This document shows positions 52,234-61,055 of a stretch of 64,000 bases of DNA, piece by piece. How positions within the stretch are numbered: the first letter of the stretch is position 1; the number at the start of each line of letters is the position of its first letter. Source of the DNA: an uncultured bacterium. Its GTDB lineage: Bacteria; Bacillota; Clostridia; Oscillospirales; Oscillospiraceae. The stretch is taken from assembly GCA_949840775.1 (NCBI GenBank), contig CATKXO010000006.1, positions 1 through 64,000 on the forward strand, in the 5' to 3' direction. The notes beneath the pieces were generated by a model. The model was not told the origin of the DNA, made no database searches, and was given only the letters and a program-made list of their open reading frames with translations. Both the position numbers and the translations under genes were made by a program.

Positions 52234-52282
52234 TGTAGGGGCGCATGATATGCGCCCGCGGGCGGATCATATCCGCCCCTAC
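52234..52282. repeat. short R1-ended repeat between trxB-like gene and trxA
   Basis: Ends TGTAGGGGC and GCCCCTAC, with inner arms GCGCATGATATGCGC and GGCGGATCATATCCGCC that differ from other copies. Its right end supplies the stop codon (TAG) of the reductase gene. Confidence 0.85.
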
Positions 52283-53127
52283 GGATTCGCGTCCAGATAT
52301 TCGCAGGCGGACAGGGCGGCCACATGGCCCTCCCCCACCGCCTTGGATACCTGAAGGGGGCCGCCGGTGCAGTCCCCGGCGGCGAAGACGCCAGGGATGT
52401 TGGTGGCCATGCGCCGGTCCACCCGGATCAAACCCTCCTCCATCTCCAGGGCGGGGAGCAGGTCGGTGGGGGCCACCGCCCGGCGGAGGATGAACACCCC
52501 GGCGCAGGGGAGAAGGGCGCCGTCCGCCTCCAGCCCGGTAACGGTCTGTTCCCCCTTCACAGCCAGTTTTCCCGCCTGCACACAGGGGATGTCCCCGTCC
52601 AGCCCGTCGGGGCGGAGCGGGGAGACGTAGACCACCTGGCACCCCAGGTTTTTCAGGTAGTTGGCCTCCTGGGGGGCGTCGGGGGCCAGGCCCACCACCG
52701 TGACGGGCCGGTTCCGGTAGAGCATCCCGTCGCAGGTGGCGCAGTAGCTCACGCCCCGGCCCAAATACTCCGCCTCGCCGGGGTACTTGGCCTGACGGAC
52801 CACCCCGGGGGCCAGAACCAGGGCCTTCCCCTGATACGCCTGACTGCCCGCAGTGAGGGAAAAGCCGTTCCAGGCCAGCAGGGACAGGACCCTGCCCACC
52901 GCGAACTCCGTTCCCAGGGCCTGGGCGTGGCGGAAGAGCTCCTCCAGCAGCTCCAGTCCGGTGCGGCCAGGGAGGCCGGGGTAGTTGTCCACCCGCTCCG
53001 CCCTGGCCAGAGGGCTGTCCTGCCAGGGGTTTCCGATGACCAGAACGCTCTTGTCCCGTCCGCGGGCGGCAATGGCCGCCGCCAGCCCGGCAGGGCCGGA
53101 GCCTAAAATGAGGATGTCATAGATCAT
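52279..53127 (-). CDS. thioredoxin reductase-like flavoprotein with degenerate NADPH site
   Basis: A 282-residue FAD protein. The FAD site is ILGSGPAGLAAAI at about 7-19, the redox pair C129-A-T-C132, and the C-terminal FAD motif VFAAGDCTGGPLQ. The second nucleotide site, normally GGGxSA with a following HRR, here reads GLAPDA (146-151) and then VSPLRPDGLDG. NADPH may therefore not be the electron donor. Clostridial ferredoxin-dependent reductases lack the same motif. ATG 53127 follows GGAGGGAC. It is adjacent to trxA. Confidence 0.85.
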   Translation of the reverse strand: MIYDILILGSGPAGLAAAIAARGRDKSVLVIGNPWQDSPLARAERVDNYPGLPGRTGLELLEELFRHAQALGTEFAVGRVLSLLAWNGFSLTAGSQAYQGKALVLAPGVVRQAKYPGEAEYLGRGVSYCATCDGMLYRNRPVTVVGLAPDAPQEANYLKNLGCQVVYVSPLRPDGLDGDIPCVQAGKLAVKGEQTVTGLEADGALLPCAGVFILRRAVAPTDLLPALEMEEGLIRVDRRMATNIPGVFAAGDCTGGPLQVSKAVGEGHVAALSACEYLDANP

Positions 53128-53173
53128 ACAGTCCCTCCTCTTTGGAAGCCTCAATTCTTTTGGAGCGGCCCGG

Positions 53174-54250
53174 TCAGAAGGGATACCGGGTGCGGGCAAA
53201 AAAGTTCTGCTCCTCCAGCTCCTGACGGGTAATCTCCCGGTTCCAGTGGATCGTTTTGCTGTAGTTGCCCTCGGTCACGATTACGCTGTCCGGACGCTTC
53301 TCCAGCACCACCACCGTGTGGGAGTCGTCCCGGGTCCGGAGAATGTCTCCTGCCCGGAGCTTGTCAAAATTGGAGTGTACGGCCGTGAGCGGCAGGTCGC
53401 CGAACGCCATGTCGCTGACCATAAAAGCGAAAGCAGAGCAGCCGTGGCCCTTGAAGTACAGCGGCTGAGAGGTGTAGTGATTGTCCTCGTTGGTCCAGCG
53501 CATTCCCTCCGGATAGCTGCTCCGCAGGCCGTTTATAATCTCTCGGACATTGTCTTCCGTGATCTCCTTCCCGTTGGCCAGCAGCGCCCCCGTCTGTGCT
53601 TCCCGGTCCGCCCCCGTGGTGACGGCGTCGTAGAGGGAGCAGAGCACAGTGGCGGCCTGGGCCCGGTCCATGGCGGCCCCAGGGGAGAAGCCGCTGCCGG
53701 TGCCGCTGAGCAGCTTCATAGACCAGCAGGTGAGAACGGCGTCCCGGTTCCGGCCCATCACATCGTCCAGGTCGGAGATGTCCTGCCTGGCCCAAGCCTT
53801 GTCGATTTCGGTGGGCAGCTGCTTGTTCTCTGCCTGGAGGTAGTTATACATCATCTGGGCCATGGCCTGCCGGGGAACGGGCTGGCCGCTCTGGCTGTCC
53901 CACGCGTTTCTGTCGGCCATGACGGTGCTGTCCCACAGCCCGTGGCTGCCGGCCACAGCGCAGTAGGGCGTCCACCACGCCCCGGCGTTCCCCTCCGCGG
54001 CCTGCTTCACCTCGTCCTGATAGCGGATGGAGCACAGCATTGCGGCGTACTCCCGATAGCTCACCTTGCTGTTGGGGGCGTAGCGCCCGTCGCCCATGCC
54101 GTTGACCAGGCCCAGAGAGGCGGCCCGCTCGATGTAGGGGGCGGCCCAGCTGCCCTCCTCCACGTCGGTGAAGGTCCCCGCGGCGAAAGCGGGCATACAC
54201 AGCCCCAGGCACAGCACCAGAGACAGCAGGGCGGACATCGCTTTTTTCAT
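53174..54250 (-). CDS. SLH-domain protein with cysteine-peptidase-like C-terminus
   Basis: A 358-residue exported surface protein. The signal peptide ends MPAFAAG (about 24). S-layer-homology repeats follow, the first with FTDVEEGSWAAPYIERAASLGLVNGMG (in part) and another with LLSGTGSGFSPGAAMDRAQA. The last 110 residues contain GHGCSAFAF, then DSHTVVVLE and EGNYSKTIHW, giving the Cys-His-Asn order of papain/NlpC-like peptidases or amidases. It is probably a wall-anchored hydrolase. ATG 54250 follows AAGGAGGAGG; the upstream frame is spurious. Confidence 0.82.
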   Translation of the reverse strand: MKKAMSALLSLVLCLGLCMPAFAAGTFTDVEEGSWAAPYIERAASLGLVNGMGDGRYAPNSKVSYREYAAMLCSIRYQDEVKQAAEGNAGAWWTPYCAVAGSHGLWDSTVMADRNAWDSQSGQPVPRQAMAQMMYNYLQAENKQLPTEIDKAWARQDISDLDDVMGRNRDAVLTCWSMKLLSGTGSGFSPGAAMDRAQAATVLCSLYDAVTTGADREAQTGALLANGKEITEDNVREIINGLRSSYPEGMRWTNEDNHYTSQPLYFKGHGCSAFAFMVSDMAFGDLPLTAVHSNFDKLRAGDILRTRDDSHTVVVLEKRPDSVIVTEGNYSKTIHWNREITRQELEEQNFFARTRYPF

Positions 54251-54371
54251 CAGTCTGCCTCCTCCTTTATTATGCTGGAATCCAAACCAAATATAGCACA
54301 TTTTTTTGGATATGGCAAGGGAGAAGGAAATACGGGAGTGTCCCAACTGCGCATTTTATCCGGAAAACAGC

Positions 54372-54453
54372 TGTAGGGGCCGCCCCCCTGGGCGGCCCAA
54401 AGCCAGGGGAGGCCTTGCACTTTGGCGGGCCGCCGAGGGCGGCGGCCCCTACA
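54372..54453. repeat. R1 repeat, complete copy, reverse order
   Basis: TGTAGGGG ... CCCCTACA ends. The CCCCCCTGGGCGG arm comes first and the CCGAGGGCGG arm last, the reverse of the copy at 28356. Confidence 0.92.
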
Positions 54454-54545
54454 TTGAAATCTGTGAAAAGGACACTCCCGAAAATACAGCCCTTTTCTCT
54501 TTCGTGTGGACTGCTCTGACCGCCGGCGATTTCACGAATGGAATC

Positions 54546-54574
54546 TTGAAACAGAAAATTGTTTGTGATATAAT
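54546..54574 (+). promoter_or_regulatory. promoter of AT-rich acetyltransferase gene
   Basis: TTGAAA at 54546-54551, a 17-base spacer and TATAAT at 54569-54574. Confidence 0.85.
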
Positions 54575-54663
54575 CAACTTGTATAGAATGAAGATGCGTT
54601 TTTAGTATATTGCGCAAATGGTTGGAAACGCTATTTTTTGAAACAAATTATAGGAGAAATACC

Positions 54664-55242
54664 ATGCAATATGAGCAAAAGGATTTTTTAGAGACAGCAG
54701 GCCCAGATGCCTTAAAGCAAATAGCCCGCGCAAGAGAACTTACTCGAGAATACCTCTTTACGGACTACATTGACTCCGAAAAAAGGAGCGCCATTCTTAG
54801 AGAACTATTAGGCGAGATAGGCGAAAATGTGGTAATTGATACACCGTTTCATTGTGACCATGGAAAAAATATTTTTATTGGCAGTAATGTAATAATCAAT
54901 ATGAACTGCACGTTTGTGGACAATGCGCCAATTAAAATTGGAAACAGGGTATTGATTGCGTCGAACGTACAGATCTATACATCTTCTCACCCGATATTGC
55001 CGCAAGAACGGCTTGTATCGGATTGGATAGAACATAAAACAACATGGTTTAGGACATATGCCCGTCCGGTGGAAATAAAAGACAACACATGGATCGGGGC
55101 TGGAAGCATCCTATTGCCGGGAGTGACCATAGGGGAAAACAGCGTGATTGGAGCAGGGAGCGTGGTTAATCGAACGATCCCGGCAAATTGTGTTGCCGTA
55201 GGGAATCCATGCAAGATTATACGGTCTTTTTCTGAAGATTAA
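54664..55242 (+). CDS. maltose O-acetyltransferase-like protein (AT-rich paralogue)
   Basis: A 192-residue hexapeptide acetyltransferase with the same plan as the gene at 1889: helical cap, then GKNIFIGSNVIINMNCTFVD, the SSHPI loop with the likely catalytic His, and VIGAGSVVNRTIPANCVAVGNP. Codon use is clearly AT-richer than almost everything around, which suggests recent acquisition. It has its own strong promoter and AGGAGA ribosome site. The acceptor sugar is unknown. Confidence 0.85.
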   Translation: MQYEQKDFLETAGPDALKQIARARELTREYLFTDYIDSEKRSAILRELLGEIGENVVIDTPFHCDHGKNIFIGSNVIINMNCTFVDNAPIKIGNRVLIASNVQIYTSSHPILPQERLVSDWIEHKTTWFRTYARPVEIKDNTWIGAGSILLPGVTIGENSVIGAGSVVNRTIPANCVAVGNPCKIIRSFSED

Positions 55243-55565
55243 ATCTATCGAGATAACGACATGATTGTGATCGCTATTCTTAAGGAAGCACTGAATAAAT
55301 CCCCGCGCACGTCCGGGCGGAAAATATTCCGCCCTGCTGCGTTAAAAAATCTTGAAATACACCAAGTATTCCTGCATTTTTTGCCTTGCAGGGCAAAATA
55401 TTTTCTCCTCCATCCGCACACGTTGATTGAATCAGTCATTCCTTCATTCTATTTCCGGTTTATTGGGCAGTGATCCACGGTGGTTCACTGCCCATTCCGT
55501 CATTCTGACAATGGAGAAATTTTATCAACGCTTCTCAACACGAAAGAGAAAAGGGATGGAAATAC
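55243..55565. other. gene-free region with several hairpins
   Basis: No supportable gene. It contains GGGCGG-AAAATATT-CCGCCC near 55315, TTTTGCC-TTGCA-GGGCAAAA near 55374 and GGGCAGTGA / TCACTGCCC near 55465-55494. The mix of AT-rich sequence and hairpins suggests decayed mobile or repeat DNA next to the AT-rich gene; I cannot name it. Confidence 0.45.
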
Positions 55566-55594
55566 TTGCAAGGAAGCCGTTTCTGGTGTAAAAT
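55566..55594 (+). promoter_or_regulatory. glnS promoter
   Basis: TTGCAA at 55566-55571, a 17-base spacer and TAAAAT at 55589-55594. Confidence 0.75.
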
Positions 55595-55624
55595 AACCCC
55601 ATTCACAAAGGAGGAGAGATGCTC

Positions 55625-57328
55625 ATGTCTGACGAAATCAAAACTGCCGGCCCGGAAGAGGGAGAAAGCCAGAACTTTATCCATCAGTTTATCACGGAGG
55701 ACATCGCCGAGGGCGGCCGCTGCGCCGGGATGCAGGTCCACACCCGGTTCCCCCCTGAGCCCAACGGCTACCTGCACATCGGCCACTGCAAGGCCCTCAT
55801 CATCGACTTTGGCTCCGCCGAGAAGTTCGGCGGCATCTGCAACCTGCGCATGGACGACACCAACCCCGCCAAGGAGGACACCGAGTTTGTGGACGCCATC
55901 AAGGAGGACATCCACTGGCTGGGCTTCGACTGGGGGGACCGCTTTTTCTACGGCAGCGACTACTTTGAAAAGACCTATGAGCTGGCCATCGGACTGATTA
56001 AAAAGGGGCTGGCCTACGTCTGTGAGCTCACCCCCGACCAGTTCCGGGAGTACCGGGGAGACGTAAACACCCCCGCCCGCTCCCCCTGGCGGGACCGGCC
56101 CGTGGAGGAGAGCCTGGACCTGTTCCAGCGGATGCGGAACGGGGAGTTCCCCGAGGGCAAATACACCCTCCGGGCCAAGATTGACCTGGCCAGCGGCAAC
56201 TTCAACATGCGGGACCCGGTGCTCTACCGCATCCGGTATATCGAGCACCACCGTCAGGGCACCAAGTGGTGCATCTTCCCCATGTACGACTTCGCCCACC
56301 CCATCCAGGATGCCCTGGAGGGCATCACCCACTCCCTGTGCTCCCTGGAGTATGAGGACCACCGCCCCCTGTACGACTGGGTCATCAACAACACCGACGT
56401 GCCGTCAAAGCCCCGGCAGATCGAGTTTGCCCGGCTGGGCATCAACTACACCGTCATGTCCAAGCGGAAGCTGCGCAAGCTGGTGGAGGAGAAGTACGTC
56501 TCCGGCTGGGACGACCCCCGTATGCCCACCCTCTGCGGCCTGCGCCGGCGGGGCTACACCCCCGCCGCCATCCGGAATTTCTGCGACCGCATCGGTGTGG
56601 CCAAGAACACCTCCACTGTGGAGTATGGCTTTTTGGAGCACTGCCTCCGGGAGGACCTGAACGACCACGCCCAGCGGGTTATGGCCGTCCTGCGTCCCGT
56701 CAAGCTGGTCATCACCAACTACCCCGCCGGCCAGAGCGAGAAGCTCACTGTGGAGAACAACCCCCTGGACCCCTCCGCCGGGACGCGGGAGGTCACATTC
56801 TCCCGGGAGCTGTGGGTGGAGGCGGAGGACTTCCTCCCCGAGCCCGTCCCCAAGTATAAGCGCCTGTACCCCGGCGGCCCCGAGTGCCGGCTGAAGGGGG
56901 CCTACCTCATCAAGTGCGTGGGCTATCAGACGGATGAGGCGGGCAACGTCACCGAGATTGCCGCCGAGTACGACCCGGACAGCCGGGGGGGCGACCCCGC
57001 CGACGGCCGGAAGGTGAAGGGGGCCACCATCCACTGGGTGGACGCCGCTACCGCTGTAGACGCCCAGGTCCGCCTGTACGACAACCTCTTTGCCGACGAG
57101 AACCCCGACGGCGGCGACAAGGACTTCCTGGACTGCCTGAACCCCGGCTCCCTGGAGGTGCTGGAGGGCTGCAAGCTGGAGGCCTCCCTGGCCGCCGCAC
57201 AGCCCGCCGACCGCTTCCAGTTCCTCCGCCTGGGCTACTTCTGCGCCGACTCCAAGGACTCTAAGCCCGGCGCCCTGGTCTTCAACCGGGCGGTCAGCCT
57301 GAAGGACAGCTTCAAACCCAAAAAGTAA
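55625..57328 (+). CDS. glnS: glutaminyl-tRNA synthetase
   Basis: Charges tRNA-Gln with glutamine directly. It is 567 residues. Class I motifs are PPEPNGYLHIGH (HIGH at 51-54) and the KMSKS equivalent MSKRK at 278-282. DWVINNTDVPSKPRQ and TREVTFSRELWVEAEDF are GlnRS rather than GluRS features. AAAGGAGG lies upstream; ATG 55619 and ATG 55625 are both in frame, and 55625 has the better spacing. It is the acquired GlnRS route, used by some Clostridia besides or instead of GatCAB. Confidence 0.95.
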   Translation: MSDEIKTAGPEEGESQNFIHQFITEDIAEGGRCAGMQVHTRFPPEPNGYLHIGHCKALIIDFGSAEKFGGICNLRMDDTNPAKEDTEFVDAIKEDIHWLGFDWGDRFFYGSDYFEKTYELAIGLIKKGLAYVCELTPDQFREYRGDVNTPARSPWRDRPVEESLDLFQRMRNGEFPEGKYTLRAKIDLASGNFNMRDPVLYRIRYIEHHRQGTKWCIFPMYDFAHPIQDALEGITHSLCSLEYEDHRPLYDWVINNTDVPSKPRQIEFARLGINYTVMSKRKLRKLVEEKYVSGWDDPRMPTLCGLRRRGYTPAAIRNFCDRIGVAKNTSTVEYGFLEHCLREDLNDHAQRVMAVLRPVKLVITNYPAGQSEKLTVENNPLDPSAGTREVTFSRELWVEAEDFLPEPVPKYKRLYPGGPECRLKGAYLIKCVGYQTDEAGNVTEIAAEYDPDSRGGDPADGRKVKGATIHWVDAATAVDAQVRLYDNLFADENPDGGDKDFLDCLNPGSLEVLEGCKLEASLAAAQPADRFQFLRLGYFCADSKDSKPGALVFNRAVSLKDSFKPKK

Positions 57329-57332
57329 ACAA

Positions 57333-57367
57333 AAATCCCGGAGCTTGAGGGCTCCGGGACTTTTTTA
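57333..57367. terminator. bidirectional terminator
   Basis: TCCCGGAGC / GCTCCGGGA with a short loop and a T6 run, between glnS and the convergent DgoK gene. Confidence 0.9.
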
Positions 57368-58348
57368 CTGCCTGCGGGACAGGATTTTTTTCAGCCCGTT
57401 CACGCCGTAGCTCTTCCCCTCTGAGATGGGCAGCCACAGCACCTGATCGATGCAGGGGCTGTCCTCCAGCAGAATGGAGAACAGCTGGTACATAAACTCG
57501 TCGGACACCAGGGCCGCCGTACGGCAGCCGGGCCAGAAGTTCCTGCAATAGTACTCCAGCGACTGGCGCACGCCCCCCAGGATGACCCCCTCGCCGTAGG
57601 AGAACCGCTGGGCGGGAGTGCCCTCACCGAAGGCATCCATGGCCCGGCAGATATACAGCGCCCGGTTGAAGCCGAACTTCTCCAGGTTCTCATAGCCCTT
57701 CAGGACCATCGCCCGGTCGGGAGGGGAGCCGTCCCACTGGAGGACGGGGGAGAGGATGGTCTCCTTCTGGATGGCGTGGAACAGCTCCCCGGTGAAGTTG
57801 GAGATGATGCCGGTAATCTGTTCTCCCTGGAGACAGGTGACGTGGGGGTGGGAGCCGGGGAGGATCAGCGCCAGGTCGTGGGGCGCCCCCATGCTCTGGA
57901 GCTCGTCCAGTGCCCCGACGATCTCAATTTCCTCCCCCCGCATGTTGTTCACAAAGGTGATGTCGTCGTGGACGGTCTTCAATCCGGGCACCAGCACGAG
58001 TTCCCGGTGAAAGAGGGTGCCCTCTAAAAAGGGGACCAGCCCGCCGGCCAGCTCCTCCACCGTCAGGGGCAGGGCCAGGTGGGGGACCTCCTTCAGCCCG
58101 TAGGCGCAGGTAATCATCCCCGAGGCGTAGATGGCGGAGATGTCCCCCTCCTCCAGAGCGTTGGCAGACAGTACGCTGTTGTACAGCTCCCACAGCCCCT
58201 CGATCAGAACCCGGTTGCTCCCGGCGATGGCGGAGTCCTTGGAGCCCACCGCCTTCTTGACGGTGTACCGCACCTGGAAGTCCCGGTCCAGCAGGTAGGC
58301 CCTGGTGTTGGAGGTGCCGGAGTCGTAGTAGAGAATATAGTCCTTCAT
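57365..58348 (-). CDS. dgoK: 2-dehydro-3-deoxygalactonokinase
   Basis: Phosphorylates 2-keto-3-deoxygalactonate at O6. The 327-residue DgoK-family kinase begins DYILYYDSGTSNTRAYLLD, with the phosphate loop at about 8-15. It has VPGLKTV and LILPGSHPHV near the middle and SYGEGVILGG toward the end. ATG 58348 overlaps the aldolase stop (ATGA), so the kinase and aldolase are co-translated. Together they perform the last two steps of galactonate breakdown. Confidence 0.9.
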   Translation of the reverse strand: MKDYILYYDSGTSNTRAYLLDRDFQVRYTVKKAVGSKDSAIAGSNRVLIEGLWELYNSVLSANALEEGDISAIYASGMITCAYGLKEVPHLALPLTVEELAGGLVPFLEGTLFHRELVLVPGLKTVHDDITFVNNMRGEEIEIVGALDELQSMGAPHDLALILPGSHPHVTCLQGEQITGIISNFTGELFHAIQKETILSPVLQWDGSPPDRAMVLKGYENLEKFGFNRALYICRAMDAFGEGTPAQRFSYGEGVILGGVRQSLEYYCRNFWPGCRTAALVSDEFMYQLFSILLEDSPCIDQVLWLPISEGKSYGVNGLKKILSRRQ

Positions 58349-58983
58349 TTCAGCTTCTCCCTGTAGGCCCGGGCAGTGGCGGTAATCTTGTCGAAGTGCC
58401 CCTCCTTCACCAGCAGGGGGCTGACCAGGCTGCCGCCCACCCCCACGCCCACCGCGCCGGCCTGGATGAAGTCGGCGCAGTTGTCCACTGTGATGTTGCC
58501 CACCGCACTGACGGGGATGTGCTTCAGCGGGGCCTTCAGCGCCTTCACATAGGCGGGCCCCAGCAGGCCGGCGGGGAACAGCTTGACGATATCCGCCCCG
58601 CACTGCCAGGCAAAGGCGGTCTCGGTGGGGGTCATGGCCCCGGGGATGGACACCTTGCCCAGGGCCTTGGTGGCCCGGATGACCGTCTCGTCCACGTTGG
58701 GGGAGATCATATACTCCGCCCCCGCCTGGGCGGCCTGCTCCACCTGTTCCGCCGTCATCACGGTACCCGCCCCCAGGCAGATTGTGTCCCCCAGCTCCGA
58801 CCTGATGGCCCGGAGGGAGGCCAGGGTGTCCTCCGGGGCGGTCTGATCGAAGGTGACCTCGATGCAGCTTACCCCTCCCTCCGCCAGGGCCCGGGCCAGG
58901 TCCACGATTCGGCTGCTGGGGATGCCCCGGACAATGGCGATGATCTTTTCCTCAAAAATACGCTCCAGAACGGACTGTGCCAT
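58345..58983 (-). CDS. 2-dehydro-3-deoxy-6-phosphogalactonate (KDPGal/KDPG) aldolase
   Basis: A 212-residue class I aldolase splitting KDPGal or KDPG to pyruvate and glyceraldehyde 3-phosphate. Motifs: IAIVRGI near the start, CIEVTFDQ with the catalytic Glu, GAGTVMTAEQ, SIPGAMTPTE and the Schiff-base lysine in DIVKLFPAGLLGP. Pairing with DgoK favours the galactonate product (DgoA). A different aldolase of the same pathway type lies at 63514. Confidence 0.9.
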   Translation of the reverse strand: MAQSVLERIFEEKIIAIVRGIPSSRIVDLARALAEGGVSCIEVTFDQTAPEDTLASLRAIRSELGDTICLGAGTVMTAEQVEQAAQAGAEYMISPNVDETVIRATKALGKVSIPGAMTPTETAFAWQCGADIVKLFPAGLLGPAYVKALKAPLKHIPVSAVGNITVDNCADFIQAGAVGVGVGGSLVSPLLVKEGHFDKITATARAYREKLK

Positions 58984-59064
58984 AGAAATATTCCTCCTTT
59001 GTAAAGCGGCGGAGCGCCGTCCGGGACCGGAGGGCGCTCCGCGTAAAAACGGTATGGGTGAAGG

Positions 59065-60549
59065 TCAGATAGCCTTCTTCTTGAAGAGCAGGGCCTTGAT
59101 CTTGCCGCCGAAGAGGCTGATCACGATCAGGAAGATGAAGAACCAGGCGATGACGGAGCCAAAGAACACGGAGGGGTCGCCGCCGGATTTCAGCAGGGCG
59201 GTGCGGAAGTTCTTCTCGGCCATGGGGCCCAGAATCAGGCCCAGGATGGCGGGACTGGTGGGCACCTTCACCTTGGCCAGGAAGTAGCCCACCACGCCGG
59301 CGATGAGCATGACCCACACGTCAAACAGGCTGTTTTTCATGGCGTAGGAGCCGATGACGCACAGCACGAAGATGGCGGGGGTGAGGATCACCTTGGGCAC
59401 GCTGAGCACCTTGGTAAACAGGCGGATGCCGGCAAACCCGAACAGGCACATCAGGGTATTGGCGATGAACATGCCCAGGAAGATGGTGTACACCAGTACC
59501 TTGTTGGTGCTGAACAGCATGGGGCCGGGGGTGAGGCCCTGGATGGTCAGGGCGCCGATCATGATGGCGGTGACTGCGTCGCCGGGGACGCCCAGGGTGA
59601 GCATGGGGATCATGGCCCCGCCGGTGACGCCGTTGTTGCCGCCCTCGGGGCCGGAGATGGCCTCCACCGAGCCCTTGCCGAAGAGCTCAGGCTCCTTGGC
59701 GATGGACCGGGCCACGTTGTAGCCCACAAAGGAACCGATGTCCGCGCCGGCGCCGGGGATGATGCCGATAAAGGTGCCGATCAGGCCGGTAAGAGGGGCG
59801 ATGCGGATGATCTTCTTCAGGTCCTCCTTCCTGGGGAGGATGTTGGTCAGCTTTGCCTGGACCTCCTCCTCCTCGAAGATGGACTCGATGTTCTCAAATG
59901 CCTGACTCATGGCGAACAGGCCGATCATAATGGGAATATAGTTGATGCCGCCCATAAAGTTGTAGTTGCCCTCGGGGGAGAAGCGGATATAGCTGGTCAC
60001 GCTGTCAATGCCCACGCAGGCCACCAGAACGCCGATGGAGCCGCAGATCAGGCCCTTCTCCACGTCCTCGCCGGAGATGTTGCCGATGATGCACAGGCCG
60101 AACACGGCCAGCAGGAAGAACTCGGCGGAGCTGAACTTCAGGGCCAGCTTGGCCAGCAGGGGGCTGATGAGCCACAGACAGGCCACGGAGACAAGGCCGC
60201 CGATGTAGCTGGACAGGGTGGCGGTGCCTAGAGCCCGGCCGGCCTCGCCCTTCTGGGAGAGGGCGTAGCCGTCGATGGCGGTGGCGGCGGAGGCGGGAGT
60301 GCCGGGGGTGTGTAGCAGTACGGCGGAGATGGAGCCGCCATAGATGGCGCCGCAGTAGATGCCCAGCAGCATCAGAATGCCCTGGGCGGCGTCCATGCCG
60401 AAGGTCATGGGCAGCAGCAGGGCCACGCCCATGGTGGCGGTCAGGCCGGGCAGGGCTCCGATGCAGATGCCGGACAGCACGCCGATGGCCATATACAGAA
60501 AGACCATTGGGGTCAGACTGGTCGTAAAAATCTCAGCTAATAAACTCAT
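59065..60549 (-). CDS. TTT transporter large subunit TctA (second system)
   Basis: A 494-residue permease with the same motif order as the TctA at 23372: GALPGLTATMGVALLLP near residue 33, GAIYGGSISAVLLHTPGTP and PGAGADIGSFVGYNVARS. It has about 12 helices. ATG 60549 follows AAGGAGGG. Its position between sugar-acid genes suggests an aldonate or 2-keto-3-deoxy acid as cargo. Confidence 0.93.
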   Translation of the reverse strand: MSLLAEIFTTSLTPMVFLYMAIGVLSGICIGALPGLTATMGVALLLPMTFGMDAAQGILMLLGIYCGAIYGGSISAVLLHTPGTPASAATAIDGYALSQKGEAGRALGTATLSSYIGGLVSVACLWLISPLLAKLALKFSSAEFFLLAVFGLCIIGNISGEDVEKGLICGSIGVLVACVGIDSVTSYIRFSPEGNYNFMGGINYIPIMIGLFAMSQAFENIESIFEEEEVQAKLTNILPRKEDLKKIIRIAPLTGLIGTFIGIIPGAGADIGSFVGYNVARSIAKEPELFGKGSVEAISGPEGGNNGVTGGAMIPMLTLGVPGDAVTAIMIGALTIQGLTPGPMLFSTNKVLVYTIFLGMFIANTLMCLFGFAGIRLFTKVLSVPKVILTPAIFVLCVIGSYAMKNSLFDVWVMLIAGVVGYFLAKVKVPTSPAILGLILGPMAEKNFRTALLKSGGDPSVFFGSVIAWFFIFLIVISLFGGKIKALLFKKKAI

Positions 60550-60564
60550 AAACGTCCCTCCTTC

Positions 60565-61032
60565 TTAAATGGTGAAAATGCCGAAGGTATGCACCGGCAC
60601 GTTCAGGACAAAGCGGAAGGCGCAGTACACCACCATGGTAATGGCGGCGGAGATGATCGCGGTGATGATGGGATTCTTTTTGGCGAACCACTGGATGAAG
60701 ATGAGCTCCAGCACAAAGGTGGCGATGATAAAGCCCAGGAAGGGCAGTACCAGCAGATAGACGAACAGGATGCCCATGGTGAGGTACACCCGCCGGGTGC
60801 CGGTGGTCCACAGCTCGATTTTGGTGTTCTTCTCCGGGGACATTTTCAGGGTGCGGTAAATCAGGATGGCGGTACAGGCCAGCAGGACGATGGAAATGAC
60901 GATGGGCCACAGGCCGGGCCCGGGAACGCCGGTGCCGTAGTCGGCCGCCTTGGGGTATCCGGAGGCGACGGCAATGATCCCCACGCCCAGTACCGCGCAG
61001 ACAGCGGCCAATACCAGGTTGCCTTTTTTCAT
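60565..61032 (-). CDS. TTT transporter small subunit TctB (second system)
   Basis: A 155-residue protein with four hydrophobic stretches (about 5-25, 40-58, 80-118, 124-142). It was identified by size, topology and position immediately before tctA (16 bases). Confidence 0.85.
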   Translation of the reverse strand: MKKGNLVLAAVCAVLGVGIIAVASGYPKAADYGTGVPGPGLWPIVISIVLLACTAILIYRTLKMSPEKNTKIELWTTGTRRVYLTMGILFVYLLVLPFLGFIIATFVLELIFIQWFAKKNPIITAIISAAITMVVYCAFRFVLNVPVHTFGIFTI

Positions 61033-61055
61033 ATGCTTTCTCCCTCCAAATCATC

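Noticed and set aside
55243-55565. An intact insertion sequence next to the AT-rich acetyltransferase
   Set aside because: No transposase frame with motifs and no clear terminal inverted repeats or target duplication could be found.
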